This document shows positions 9,660 to 19,487 of a stretch of DNA of 64,000 bases, piece after piece. Each line of letters begins with the position of its first letter. The stretch's first letter is position 1. A program made the position numbers and the translations under genes. A model generated the notes under the pieces. The model was not told the origin of the DNA and made no database searches. It saw only the letters and a list, made by a program, of their open reading frames with translations. This DNA comes from Callorhinus ursinus (Eukaryota; Chordata; Mammalia; Carnivora; Otariidae): contig NW_020312785.1 in the NCBI RefSeq assembly GCF_003265705.1, positions 127,222,390 through 127,286,389 on the forward strand, given 5' to 3'.

Positions 9660-12600
9660 GCTTCTTTAAAGAGAGTCGGGGGGGGCAGCAGCTATGACCT
9701 TTGTTGTTTTTTGACATGTTTTTCAGAGTGTAACACAAATGGAAACATCTCTTTCTCAAGGTCAAAGTAGAGATAGGTTTCCGCTTGTATAAGCACCACT
9801 CTTAAGCAGAAAGAGGCCTGAAAATTATCCTTAGGACTTGATCTTTAAAACCTCTAATGTAAATAATGGTTGTTAAACTTGAAGCCAGCAGTGCTAAAAA
9901 AAAAAAATAGTTTAATATCCATCTTGTTAAACCAATACTTAATGATTTACCTTTTAAATGATGTGAAAAGACTTATGAATACATAAAAGATGTGAATGAG
10001 GAATGAAATTCAGATAGTTACATAAAAAGGCACTATTTGATTATCCAGTATGAAGCGCACACGCACACACACGCCAACACATCTTGCCTTATCAGGGGAG
10101 GTTTCAGCCAAAAGCAGCTGTGACCAAGTCTTCGGGAATGGAAGTCAGAAACCACTAATTTAAATTTTTCATTTGTTTTTTGGAACAATTATGCCACCCA
10201 CAAAATGGTAACTTTGCAAATCGTCATTATCTCATGAATTTTGGAACGTATCCCTTAAATAAAACCATCTCATTTCCATATAATTACAGCAACTAATAAG
10301 GTCCTTAAAAATATTTTTTTTTTTGCTCAAAATTTAAGAGTGTAATAAGGATTCCACGCTACTGGCATACTGATCAAATCTGGAATTCGTTTCCTTAAAA
10401 TAAGAGCTTCACATGAATTTAAGAGAGCTTGCCTTGAGAAAGAAATCTCCATGGTTTTCCAAGTTCTCTTCGATTGCTGTTCCCGCATGTGATCCCTTCT
10501 GACAGGATTCACCTGTCATATTCTCCATCCCTGTTATGTAGTAATTTACTGCATGTCATTTAGATTCATTTGTAACAAAACATAATGGTAATGACTTCAA
10601 GCTTTAAAAAGGAGAATCTGCACTAACAAGTGCCTTCCCGAGTTATTCTCTCCTCCTGTCAGCCTCAGGAAGATAGAAACAACTCCAGAGCATTTAGAGA
10701 GACTCTAGTGGACCTAATTCCCCATAACAGATCACTCAGTACAAACTAATTAGGACGAGTTAAATGTTTCCACTGAAAACACAAAAAAAGAGGAAGGTTT
10801 TTCTCTGCCGCCCGCTGTTTTCCACTCATTTCCTTCCCCAGAACCTTGTCGCTTACCTGTTTTCCTAACAGACTGATTTAGAGGTGAAACTTGATGGTCC
10901 AGCCACAAGCAAAAGGGTAAATGCTGACGTGAGAATGTTCTCAACATCCCAGGGGAAAAACAAAAGTCCTTTTTATAACAATGTACAAACGTATCTATTA
11001 CAGGCTGGGGAATAGGTTTCTGGACTAGAATTTTCCTACCAGATTTTTTCTAGCTGTTGTATCACAAGTTTCCTCAATTAAGTATTTCTCGTTGGGACTG
11101 GCATCCTGCTAAGTATTTTTTCTATTTTTCTCAGGCATTTTAAGGAAGACAGCTGATCCATAAGGAACACTAAGCTGAACTTGAATGACCCTTTCACACT
11201 TTCTAGATTGTATTTGCCCCTTTCTCGGGGTTTATTTAATACACTGTTAATAGTAGCATTTAGAGTGGGCTCTAATATTTGCCTCTCAGTTCTGCTCATT
11301 TGTTTAAGGTGTATCATTCCCTTTTTCCAGGTTATGCTCATGGAGCAAGCCCCAGCCTCTGATTGGCTGTAAGCTCCCCAGAGTCTCCAGCTGGTGGACT
11401 CAGGCCTGAAAACATCTTTAATTTCAGCCACACAGAATTTCGTCAGTGCAGTTGGCCTCCCGTTTTCTCTCCGGATGGCAAAGGATTGAGACATGGCACC
11501 TCCCTGGCCAACCATGGACAATTTGTGAGGTTGACATGACCACTGGCAACAACTCACCACTCCAGCAGTGGAGAAACGTGGTGGGCCAGATGGAAAGCGG
11601 GAGATGATTCAGGCATACGGCACATAGAGCTGGAGACAGTACATGGTTACAACCTTCTGCCAGGCTCTGACAAATAGCCGGCATGCACTCAAGCAAAGAA
11701 CATGCCCTTCATACCAGCACACTCCTCTTAACCAAACTGTAACCCAGCAGCTCAGGTCTGTTGTACTGACAACCACCCACAGCCTCTCTTCCTTAATCTG
11801 AGGAGAAGCCTCCCAGCTGCCTTGCTTTTATTTCTGGATAAATTATTAATGGCTATTCATCCTTGGCACACGTAATTTTTAACTATGGAAAATATTTATG
11901 GGGGTGGGGAGGGAATTTCATACGTATTTATTCTTTTTCCTTGCTTTTACTGTAAATCCCAATCAGGCTGCTGACGGGGATTTTCCTTGCTTCTTTCTCC
12001 TCTGTGAACCTTATTTTTAACTCCAAGTAATGAATGCAAGATCGATAGCATAAGTAACAAAAGTATCCACGGTGACTGAACAGCAAACTCTTAAATCACT
12101 GCACAGTAAGTGCAAATGAACAATTATTGAAAACACTGCACTAAAATTTCAATAGGAGATAAGAGTGAGGCTTAAGTCATTAAAAGGGTCCATTAGTCTT
12201 GTAAGTCTGAGGCATCACACTCAAAACATGAGCTATTCTTGAGAACTGGAAATATTACATATTCCACCCACTTGCACACACACGGAACTGACTCCAACTG
12301 AGCAAGGATGGGGTCCAGTTGTCCAGTCCCTAAGGCAAAAGAGACACACAGAAAAGCAGGTAGGCTGAGCCAGCCTGTCCAGGCAATGATTCTTCAGTTA
12401 TATTTGAAGGGGGGTATTGAGCAACACTGACAAATTAGATTATTTACAAGGGAAATAAATATCCTGCTTACATATCAGTTTACCTGGCGCTACAGCATCA
12501 CCATGCTCCTCATCACTCCCTGCTGGAGATGCAAATAAAAGTCTGCTGCCACCTCAACTCCATGCCCACGAATCACCAGAAAAGCCCCACTTTCTCTTTG

Positions 12601-14820
12601 GCCATGTTCTCCCTGACTCAGTTCAAAAATGAAGAAGTAATAGGCAACTAAACTTCAAAGTGGAAGTGTTGTTTTCAAAAATTACCTGAAATAGCTAAAA
12701 TTTTGGAAATACCAGCAAACACACAAATACACACACGCGTGCGCGCGCACACGCATAGTCTTAGAGATTTGCAAACATTAGGATGCTAATGAATCTTGAA
12801 AATGCCTGGGTTGTTTTGCTCCATTCTTCTTGCCCTACCTCTTATACCATGCATTTTATTAGAGACAGGTGGGCTCTCAGAGTTCTGAATGTCTAACAGC
12901 TTGAGCCAGGGGCTGCATAGCATAACCTGAAATAAACGGCATTCCTGAATACCCACGATTTCCTCCAGGAATAGAAAAACGTTTTTCATGCCGGAATTAT
13001 GGTAAGACTGAACCCTGTTCATGACACAGAGGACAACTTTAGCTTTGCCTTTAAAAGAGTATAGTTTCCTCTGAAGTAGGACATCACATTTCAATTCGTA
13101 CTATTAAAAACTTGCATTACACAGTGAAACTAATTGTCCTGTGAATCACCCTGCTTTACAAGACAGCTGGACTAGCCTACAGTTAACATGAGCTAGCCCA
13201 GTGAACATTTCTCCAACAGCCACATGATAATCCAGGACAGCACGGATGGCCACTGACCAGTACTTTTAGACTATGCCACTACTCTGGCCAACCCTCCTTC
13301 CTCACCACAACCACATAAGGAATTGTTGCAAGAGGCTAAAAACTTAAGCTAAAATTATACTTCCTACTTCTTACCCCTCAATATCATTACAGATGCCGGA
13401 ATTTTATTTTGTCCAAAAGATATATTCCTTTACAAGATTTCCCATTTATCAAAAATATATTCACAAGAAACACTTGGTGTTTTATCACCTGCCAATAAAC
13501 AAGCTTACCACCTCCATCACTACCCCTGGAAAGAGGTGTTGTTTAACTCTGGATTCAGCTTAAATTTGGCTATGAAATGATGATTGTTTCTTCTAAATCA
13601 ATTTTAATTATTTTTAAGACTTCTTTTCTAAGATGACACACATTATAGGGAAATCAAAACTGCTGTCAAGACAACTAAAGGCATTCAGCTTTCCCAACTT
13701 GTGTTCCTTCCATACTTTCACAAATGTTTCAAAGTCTCAAGAAAACAAACAAAGCAAACAGTATACACAGATAAATGCCCAAGAAACTAATACTCCCCCA
13801 GCACAAGTTTACCTAAGCCCCTCTTTAATCTGAAAAATCACTCTCGATCTCAGATTTAAAGCAAACCAAGAAATCACCCAGAGCATTTGCATCTTGGAAT
13901 CTTCCCTGGCCCCTCTCCAGCTGTTCTCACAAACCTTTTAATATCATATAGATGCCCTCAGATGATGACGCGGGATGGAACTTACAGAAGGAAAGCATAA
14001 CTTCAGGGAGGAGGGAAGGTTATTCAGTCCCAATCCTTGGCTTCTTCTCATTTAGTGAAGGGGTTGTGCCTTCTCTCCCAGCAGTAAGTTGCAGCGTTAC
14101 AGTGAGAACATACAGCTCCCAGCCCTCTTAGAGTGCTCCAGGGATAGCCCACATCTAAGCCTCAGCATGTTTTCTGGAAATGCAGGGAGCTCAGCTGAAA
14201 ATCTTTAGGGAGCTTTCCACCGTGGCACACAACTAAACTGCACAAATATTTAACAGCTTCGAGATCTCTAAAGGTTTAAAATAATATGCATTTTGTGCTA
14301 GGCTGTTGTAGCTAGAAGGAAAATGGGATGGTATGGAGGAGCGTCCTCAGCTGCTCAACCACGGCACACCAAAGAATGTTTTCCCTTTTTGTCTCAGAAT
14401 TAGGGAAAAACCAAAATGCCTACTGAAACATTGATACCAACTAAGCTTTCACAGCATCAGTAGTATAGGAACTTAGTTTTACATTCCATTGAGTTAGCCC
14501 ATGACTTCCCACGCCGCACCATTTCTCCTTCTTCACCTAGCTAAAAAAGCCAACTTCACGCAGACAAATCATGGCAAAGTTTATCCACCCCCACCAGTTT
14601 CCTTTCTTTTCCAACTTAAACTCATCCACGACTAATAAACAGCCCCAATTGTAGCACAAAGGAAGCTCTGACGGCTGCACCAGCTTGGTCCTCCACTTGC
14701 CAACTGGAGGTAGGGTTAATGTAATATATTCTCGCGGCTTAAAGATGTTTTTAAAGGGCTGCTCTGCCCTGGTGAAGAGCTGGACACCCCCAGAATTACA
14801 TCATCAGCTCTAACACTCAC
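9660..14820. other. Repeat-poor unique sequence left of the CpG island
   Basis: Over about 5 kb I recognise no MIR, L2, L1, LTR, DNA-transposon or CAN SINE copy. Only short A-runs and an alternating CA/CG tract at 12,720-12,757 stand out. The stretch holds two POU-octamer words (ATGCAAAT 12,529-12,536 and ATTTGCAT 13,885-13,892), an ATTGG (inverted CCAAT) word near 11,363, and several consensus-like minus-strand splice donors, of which CAG|GTAAGC at 10,857/10,856 is best. A 160-codon minus-strand ORF (11,078-11,560) has no domain that I recognise. Absence of repeats in a window otherwise full of them suggests selective constraint, as for clustered enhancers. That is inference; conservation has not been measured. 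Confidence 0.55.
12720..12757 (+). repeat. Alternating (CA)/(CG) purine-pyrimidine tract
   Basis: The stretch reads acacacaaatacacacacg then cgtgcgcgcgcacacgca. The uninterrupted CG-alternating core is the strongest Z-DNA-prone sequence in the window and lies inside the repeat-poor zone. Confidence 0.9.
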
Positions 14821-14841
14821 CAAAATACATTATGTTTCTCA

Positions 14842-14925
14842 TTAATCAGACAGCTGGAACCCCACCGCGGCGTCTTCAGCATCAGCTCGCACCCAAGGCT
14901 GACACGCAGAGCAGAGCCGTTTCAT
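14842..14925 (-). CDS. Upstream ORF (27 codons) in the candidate first exon
   Basis: The minus strand reads ATG-AAA-CGG-CTC-TGC and stays open for 27 codons to a TAA stop at 14,842-14,844. That stop is 11 bases before the next ATG (14,830). The predicted peptide begins MKRLCSACQPWV and ends GFQLSD. A purine three bases before the ATG is present (agcATG). If the region is transcribed leftwards this would be a classical uORF that limits translation from the downstream ATG. No homolog is recognised, and it could equally be chance in GC-rich 5' leader sequence. Confidence 0.3.
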   Translation of the reverse strand: MKRLCSACQPWVRADAEDAAVGFQLSD

Positions 14926-15152
14926 GCTACACTCGGTGGAAATGTCCCCGGCGTGGAGAGCAGCGAGCGCCGAGCCGGCGTCCTCCGCGGGATGAGCGCC
15001 TTGCAGGCTGCCTTTCCCGGGCTACGATCCCCGGCGGCTGGAGCGCGCGCTCCGGCTGCCTGCTGCACTGCCCATCCTTACTGTAATCCGACTCCTCCTT
15101 GCGATGTCCTTGCCGCGCCTGTGACATCAGGACTGAGAGTACTACAAACAGA

Positions 15153-15180
15153 CCCCCCCACCCCACCCCACCCCACCCCC
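15153..15180 (-). promoter_or_regulatory. G-quadruplex-capable (GGGGT)n tract
   Basis: On plus the tract is C7-A-C4-A-C4-A-C4-A-C5. On minus it gives five runs of at least four guanines with single-base loops, the most stable type of predicted G-quadruplex. It is also a pentanucleotide repeat (CCCCA)n and could vary in length. If the gene is transcribed leftwards from beyond 15,180, the G-quadruplex would be in the 5' leader RNA. Confidence 0.85.
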
Positions 15181-15265
15181 GGTTAGCAGCGGCTCCAGGA
15201 GGTGCTCCGTTTGCCTGCCTGGACCAACCATGGCTCTCGGAAAGCTTTGACGAGCCCAGAGACCT

Positions 15266-15293
15266 GGGAGGGGGCGGAGTGAGGGGCGCGGGA
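15266..15293 (+). promoter_or_regulatory. Second G-rich tract with GC box
   Basis: GGGAGGGGGCGGAGTGAGGGG then GCGCGGG: four guanine runs with loops of 1, about 8 and 3 bases, overlapping an SP1-type GGGGCGG. It is on the strand opposite the tract at 15,153. Confidence 0.65.
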
Positions 15294-15450
15294 GGTTCTT
15301 AAAGAGAGAAGGGTCTCTGGATCCACAGGGGAGCACACAGGGGAAATTCACCACGGTGCGGGAGGGGAAGTGGTTAAGGCGAGTTCTGCCATTAACGTGT
15401 AATTATAGACACACTTTTATCCCGCCCCTCCCGTGAATGTCATCATCTTC

Positions 15451-16960
15451 GCCAAAATTTAGCCTACCACCTCAAGTTAAAAAAGCAGTGGGAAAAGGAA
15501 TGGTGCCCTGTGTCTGCATTCTCTTTGCTGTGGGCTTGAGGGTTTGTTGTTTGTGATGTTTATGCCTAAGAGAAATAAAACATTCAAGGGATCATTGCTA
15601 GGGCAATAGAGGTTTTCACTTTAGAAATGATCAGATCACAGAAACCTAGTAGTTGGTAAAGAGTTCTTTTTATTTCTCGAGTATTTTCTGAGCTAGGTTG
15701 ATAGAGAAATCTGAAGAAAAATAACGTGATAAAAGTCACCCCTCAGTTTCACAAGATCACATTTGCTGCTTCCCATAGTAGGTAGTAGAAAGGACTCTGA
15801 GCCTGAAATGATCTTTGACCCCTAAAGAGGAGAGACAATTTAGCCTGAAAGACAACCAAGATTGTGTCATAATTCAAGTCTGGTCACTAGTATAATATAG
15901 ATACACCCACGCACAAGCGCACACAAACTCGCATTAAATTCAAGATGAACTATCAAGAAAAGCAAAGCTTAGCAAAGCCTCTGGCTCCTCCAATAGTCTA
16001 ATGAACTGCAGTCCTTATCTTACATAGAAAAGGATGTTAGAAAGAAATCCCTGGAAGCAGTGCTGATTAATACTTAAATGCTCAGCATGGAAAATAACCC
16101 ATAAAATAAGTTCAGTTTCCTAGGGACTCATCACTTTGGGATCCAACTTAACCACTGGACTATTGAAACTTAAAAATTTCCACAAAAATCTAGAAAATTA
16201 AGAACTGAAGATAACAAAAGAACTATAGCCTATGGAAGGAAGCAGTTGATATATTTTCACTACAGGTTTTTATAAGCCATGGTAACAAATATTTCTACAT
16301 TGTGATAGTAAAATAATCAGTGGTTTTTCCTTGCACAATCCTGTCTCTATTGGTAGATTTAATACTTATTGGAACTAGTGGGCTGAATAGCTGCGTGCTG
16401 TGCAATCTTGAAAAAAAGCTAAACCCCCTATTTCCTCTCTGTGAAAAAAAAAAACACTATGACCAATATCCTCTCTTACAATGGATTATAAAGAATTTGG
16501 TGAATGTGAATGGGTAATCATATATAAATCAGGAACATTACAATGAGTCTTCGGATAAATCTAGTGGTTTTTTTTTTTTTTTTTTTTTGAAATACTCTTC
16601 ATTTTGAAAGCAATTTGGAGAACGAAAATTTAAATAGTAAAGAATACTTTTTTTACTCCTTTTTAAAAATTAGAAATAAAAAGAACGTTACAGGAAAATA
16701 CTGAAGAAAACACATAAGTGTTTTTCCTTTTGGACAGATGGAAATCATCCAAAAGTACAATTAATGGCCCTTCCCTCAGGCAAAAGAACCATCTGTGGTA
16801 GAGCTTATTCATGAAGCTCATCAGCTGTCCTGACCTCCTACATGGGCTAGGGGGCACTGTAGTTTAATGCTACAGTTTTTGGTCCCTTTGTGTTCCTGTA
16901 GTTTGAAGATGAAAGCTTTGAGAGTTGAGTTTAAGACTGGAGGTTTAAGACACTAAAGGA
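15451..16960. other. Repeat-poor unique sequence right of the CpG island
   Basis: No interspersed repeat or gene is recognised. A pure T-run of about 20 bases is at 16,569-16,588. Together with the left arm it forms the roughly 7.3-kb transposon-poor zone around the island. Confidence 0.5.
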
Positions 16961-16964
16961 CTGT

Positions 16965-17175
16965 CTTAATAATTAATAACACCTTGCATTTGCATCGCAT
17001 TTTGCAGTCACAAGGTACTTTCACTTATGCCATCTTTCTTACTAACAAACTGACATATAAAAAGGTGGATATTTTCAATGTCTTGATGAACAGGACCTTG
17101 AACCCGAGGACAAATGAATCTGAGGCTCAGAGACATTAAGCAGTTTTCTCAATGGTGCAGTTAGTATAGTTGCCT
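16965..17175 (-). repeat. MIR SINE, antisense
   Basis: Antisense MIR features: 'ttgcatttgcatcgcattttg', 'cacaaggtactttcactta', 'gaatctgaggctcagagaca' and 'ttaagcagttttctcaatgg'. Diverged, moderate length. Marks the right edge of the repeat-poor zone. Confidence 0.7.
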
Positions 17176-17234
17176 TCTTTTGAATTTATGTTAGTGTCCC
17201 CAGAAGATTCCTTTATTCAAAGAAATAAATTATA

Positions 17235-17402
17235 GGGGCGCCTGAGTGGCTCTGTCAGTTAAGTGTCTGACTCTTGATTTCAGCTCAGGTCATGATCTCA
17301 GGGTCCTAAAACCAAACCCCCGCTCCCTGGGCTCCTCACTGCATGAGGAGCCTGCTTAAGATTCTCTTCTTCCTTCTCCCTCTGCCCCTCCCCATCCTGA
17401 TA
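17235..17402 (+). mobile_element. CAN SINE, sense
   Basis: Head GGGGCGCCTGAGTGGCTC, then ctgtcagttaagtgtctgac (A-box side), aggtcatgatctcagggtcc, a diverged B-box region, and a ctccctctgcccctcccc pyrimidine tract. The usual AATAAA-type tail has been replaced by a long purine microsatellite. Confidence 0.92.
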
Positions 17403-17403
17403 A

Positions 17404-17420
17404 AGAAAGAAAGAAAGAAG

Positions 17421-17513
<93 letters not shown>

Positions 17514-17515
17514 AG
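17404..17515 (+). repeat. (GAAA)n(GA)n(GAAA)n microsatellite grown from the SINE tail
   Basis: About 110 bases of pure A/G directly following the SINE body: GAAA units, a central GA run of about 13 units, then GAAA units again. The near mirror symmetry makes it a triplex (H-DNA) candidate and a likely hypervariable locus. The Lys/Glu/Arg-rich ORF across it is an artefact. Confidence 0.95.
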
Positions 17516-18385
17516 TTATAAATTTCCCATTTATAGTTGCTCAGGTAAAGGTCTTCCCCAATCAAATTATGTCACTGTATGTTCCAGAAAAAAATGTATC
17601 TACATGAGTATGAATGTACAGGCAGAGAATATTCAGTAATAGAATATTCCAACCTCTGCCTGGTCTATAGAGGATCATTCCTGAAAAAGCAGCATGTAGC
17701 CTCTGGAAGAGAATGGCATCCAAGAGGCAACTGAGTGTTACATGCATGCATTGGAATTCTGTTCAACCCCAAAAAAGGAAGGCATCCGCTTTATTTAAAG
17801 GGGTATGCCCCACCCTTCCCCAATTAAGGGTTATCTGGACTATCAAGACCTCAGATAGAAACAGTGCTTATCTCTGGATCGAAAACAAGTGATTTTTATT
17901 TTAATTGTACACTTTTTACTGTCTCCCCTAAAATTATTTGTATGCATTATATTCATAAAGGAAAAAAATGCAACTGTTTTTATTTTAAAAAGGAATAACA
18001 TCCAAATAAAGGCATAGCTGATGCTGGCTAGACATGGGGTTGTGGACATGCCGGCCAGCCTGAGAGATGCTTACGTATGTCATGTCCAAGAAAGGACCCA
18101 GCCGCTTTTGGGGAAGGACCTGGTTCACACCCCTGAACTTTATCTGTCTCTAAGTTGCTCAGAGAAGCTGGGGGATCCTGAGAGGGACTCAGGTCACTGC
18201 TTGCCAGAGAGAAATACACCTTTCACGATTAAAACAAAAGATATCCAAAAACCAGTTACATATTTTGAGTGAAAACATTATGGTAGGTGGAGAATTTTCT
18301 CTCAGCTCAAATATCCAAATAGCTGCCTGCCTGGATCTCTCCTCTCCGAGCCTTGCTCAAAAGTTTGTCAGTGTAGTTTCCCTCC
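17516..18385. other. Unassigned non-coding sequence
   Basis: No gene or repeat is recognised. The ORFs at 18,021-18,272 and 18,028-18,219 overlap on opposite strands and carry no family signature. Confidence 0.5.
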
Positions 18386-18387
18386 AT

Positions 18388-18570
18388 AAGAGTTGTCACC
18401 ATCTGACACGCTACTGTAGAAATCTGTTTATTTTGATCTCTTCTACTGGGATATAATCTCCATGAGGGCAGGGATTGCTGTTCGTTTTTCACTGCTGTAT
18501 CCACCATCCCTACAGGGTATCGGGCACCCACTCCTACTCAATAAATATTTGTGAATGAATGAGTGAACAT
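18388..18570 (+). repeat. L2 LINE 3' end
   Basis: 'ataatctccatgagggcagg', 'gattgctgttcgtttttcac', 'tgctgtatccaccatcc', 'gggcacccactcctactcaa' and 'taaatatttgtgaatgaatg' match the L2 3' tail consensus in order. Confidence 0.9.
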
Positions 18571-19009
18571 CCTGAATACAACCATATTGTGTGTAAAACA
18601 TCATACTTTTCTATGTGCCTGCAGTCAGTTCTTTGAGGTTGATGACGTTTTATACAAAATGTTTACACAAATTGAATTTGTCCATGCTTAGCAGCAGCTG
18701 TTCCTAAATGCTATGCAATACGGATGCCAGGTGTTACTGCAGGCCACAGTTTGTGAGCTTGCTTGTCCTTTCAAGTTCTCAGAGCTGAATGTGGCAGTGA
18801 TTTAGCATGGAGTTATCACAGCCTAGTTGTGTCTTCCAGTGCTTTCCCCTGAGCCTTAGTTTAGTCCATTTTCATTTCTTACTATATTGCAGCAATAAAA
18901 TTTTATCCAGTGTTCCTAATTCCAGCTTGCTCGAATCCTATCCATTCTCCATATTAGATTATTATCTTTTAATAATAAAATCACATTATCAACTCTACTT
19001 CAATTAAAA

Positions 19010-19362
19010 AAAAAAAGAAATGAGGTCAAATAGGTCACATGGAGCCTAATTCAGTAGGACTTTGTAGACCATATCATAAGGATTTTGACTTTTATTCTGA
19101 CTTATACTGGATGCCTTTGGAATAACATGTTTTGACATATTTTAACAGGTTTACTATGACTGATGCATAGAGAATGGATAAAAGAAAGCAAGGGAAGATG
19201 CAAGGTGACCATTTAGGAAGATTTTGTGATAATCTAGAAAAGAAATGGTGGCTCGGATCAGGTAGGAGCTGTGGAGGTGGCAAAACGTGGTCAGAGTCTG
19301 TACGTATGTCAAAATAGGTCAGTAGGGTTTGCTGTGGGTTGGATAGGTGATAGAAGAGAAAT
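19010..19362 (+). repeat. Ancient mammalian interspersed repeat, left part (family not named)
   Basis: The words 'ggactttgtagaccatatca', 'aaggattttgacttttattc', 'gatgcctttggaataacatg', 'tgataatctagaaaagaaat' and 'ggtggctcggatcaggtagg' follow an order I know from common old mammalian repeats ('ccttgtaggccatggtaagg..taatccaggcgagagatgatgg'), but I cannot safely give the family. The same element continues after the short L1 insert at 19,379-19,471. It begins with a perfect DR3 pair AGGTCA-AAT-AGGTCA at 19,023-19,037. Confidence 0.5.
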
Positions 19363-19378
19363 AAAAAGATAATGCATT

Positions 19379-19471
19379 GGGTGTCATACGCAAACAATGA
19401 ATCATGGAACACTACATCAAAAACAAATGATGTATGTATGGTGATTAACATAATAAAATTAAAAAATTAAA
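19379..19471 (+). mobile_element. 5'-truncated young carnivore L1, about 93 bp
   Basis: Reads 'cgcaaacaatgaatcatgg', 'aacactacatcaaaaac', 'gtatgtatggtgattaacat' and an A-rich end, the terminal 3' UTR of carnivore L1. It is bounded by a 16-bp target-site duplication, aaaaagataatgcatt at 19,363-19,378 and the same with one mismatch at 19,472-19,487. That proves target-primed insertion. It sits inside the older repeat. Confidence 0.93.
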
Positions 19472-19487
19472 AAAAAGATAATGGATT

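Larger units (their letters stand above)
14821..15350 (-). other. Candidate first exon of a minus-strand transcript (unnamed)
   Basis: On the minus strand the CpG-rich block runs into ATG-TAT-TTT-G (14,830-14,821), followed at once by GTGAGT, a consensus splice donor (14,820-14,815). An upstream ORF with its own ATG lies at 14,925-14,842. Sequence on the transcript-upstream side contains a reversed SP1-type GC box (CCCGCCCCTCCC on plus near 15,421-15,432) and a GATAAAAG TATA-like word on minus near 15,413-15,420. The right edge is a guess, because no start site can be read from sequence. Splicing would give a protein starting Met-Tyr-Phe with the fourth codon completed by the next exon. The nuclear receptor RORA isoform 4 starts similarly (Met-Met-Tyr-Phe-Val), but this rests on memory of three residues and is weak. 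The exon may also be wholly non-coding. Confidence 0.4.
14860..15450. promoter_or_regulatory. CpG island, probable promoter
   Basis: About 45 CpG dinucleotides fall in some 590 bp by eye, whereas CpG is rare in the rest of the window. It contains GC boxes (GGGGCGGAG at 15,271-15,279; CCCGCCCCTCCC near 15,421-15,432), a TGATGTCA/TGACATCA CRE-like word at about 15,122-15,129, and a perfect 14-bp palindrome GGAGCGCGCGCTCC at 15,040-15,053. Two G-quadruplex-capable tracts lie on opposite strands. The lack of transposons for kilobases on both sides supports a real unmethylated promoter rather than a repeat-derived CpG cluster. Direction of transcription is not certain; splice-donor quality favours the minus strand. 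Confidence 0.8.

Noticed and set aside
11078..11560. 160-codon minus-strand ORF, the longest in the window, inside the repeat-poor zone
   Set aside because: No domain, leader or compositional signature; a second ORF overlaps it in another frame (11,424-11,696), and the stretch looks like unique non-coding DNA. It would need a codon-substitution (PhyloCSF) score to revive.
14927..15166. Minus ORF starting with a hydrophobic leader-like stretch (MGWGGLFVVLSVLMS)
   Set aside because: The start is made by the (GGGGT)n tract and the rest is Arg-rich CpG-island composition. A signal peptide call is not supported.
17343..17639. 98-codon ORF with Lys/Glu/Arg repeats
   Set aside because: Pure translation of the (GAAA)n/(GA)n microsatellite.
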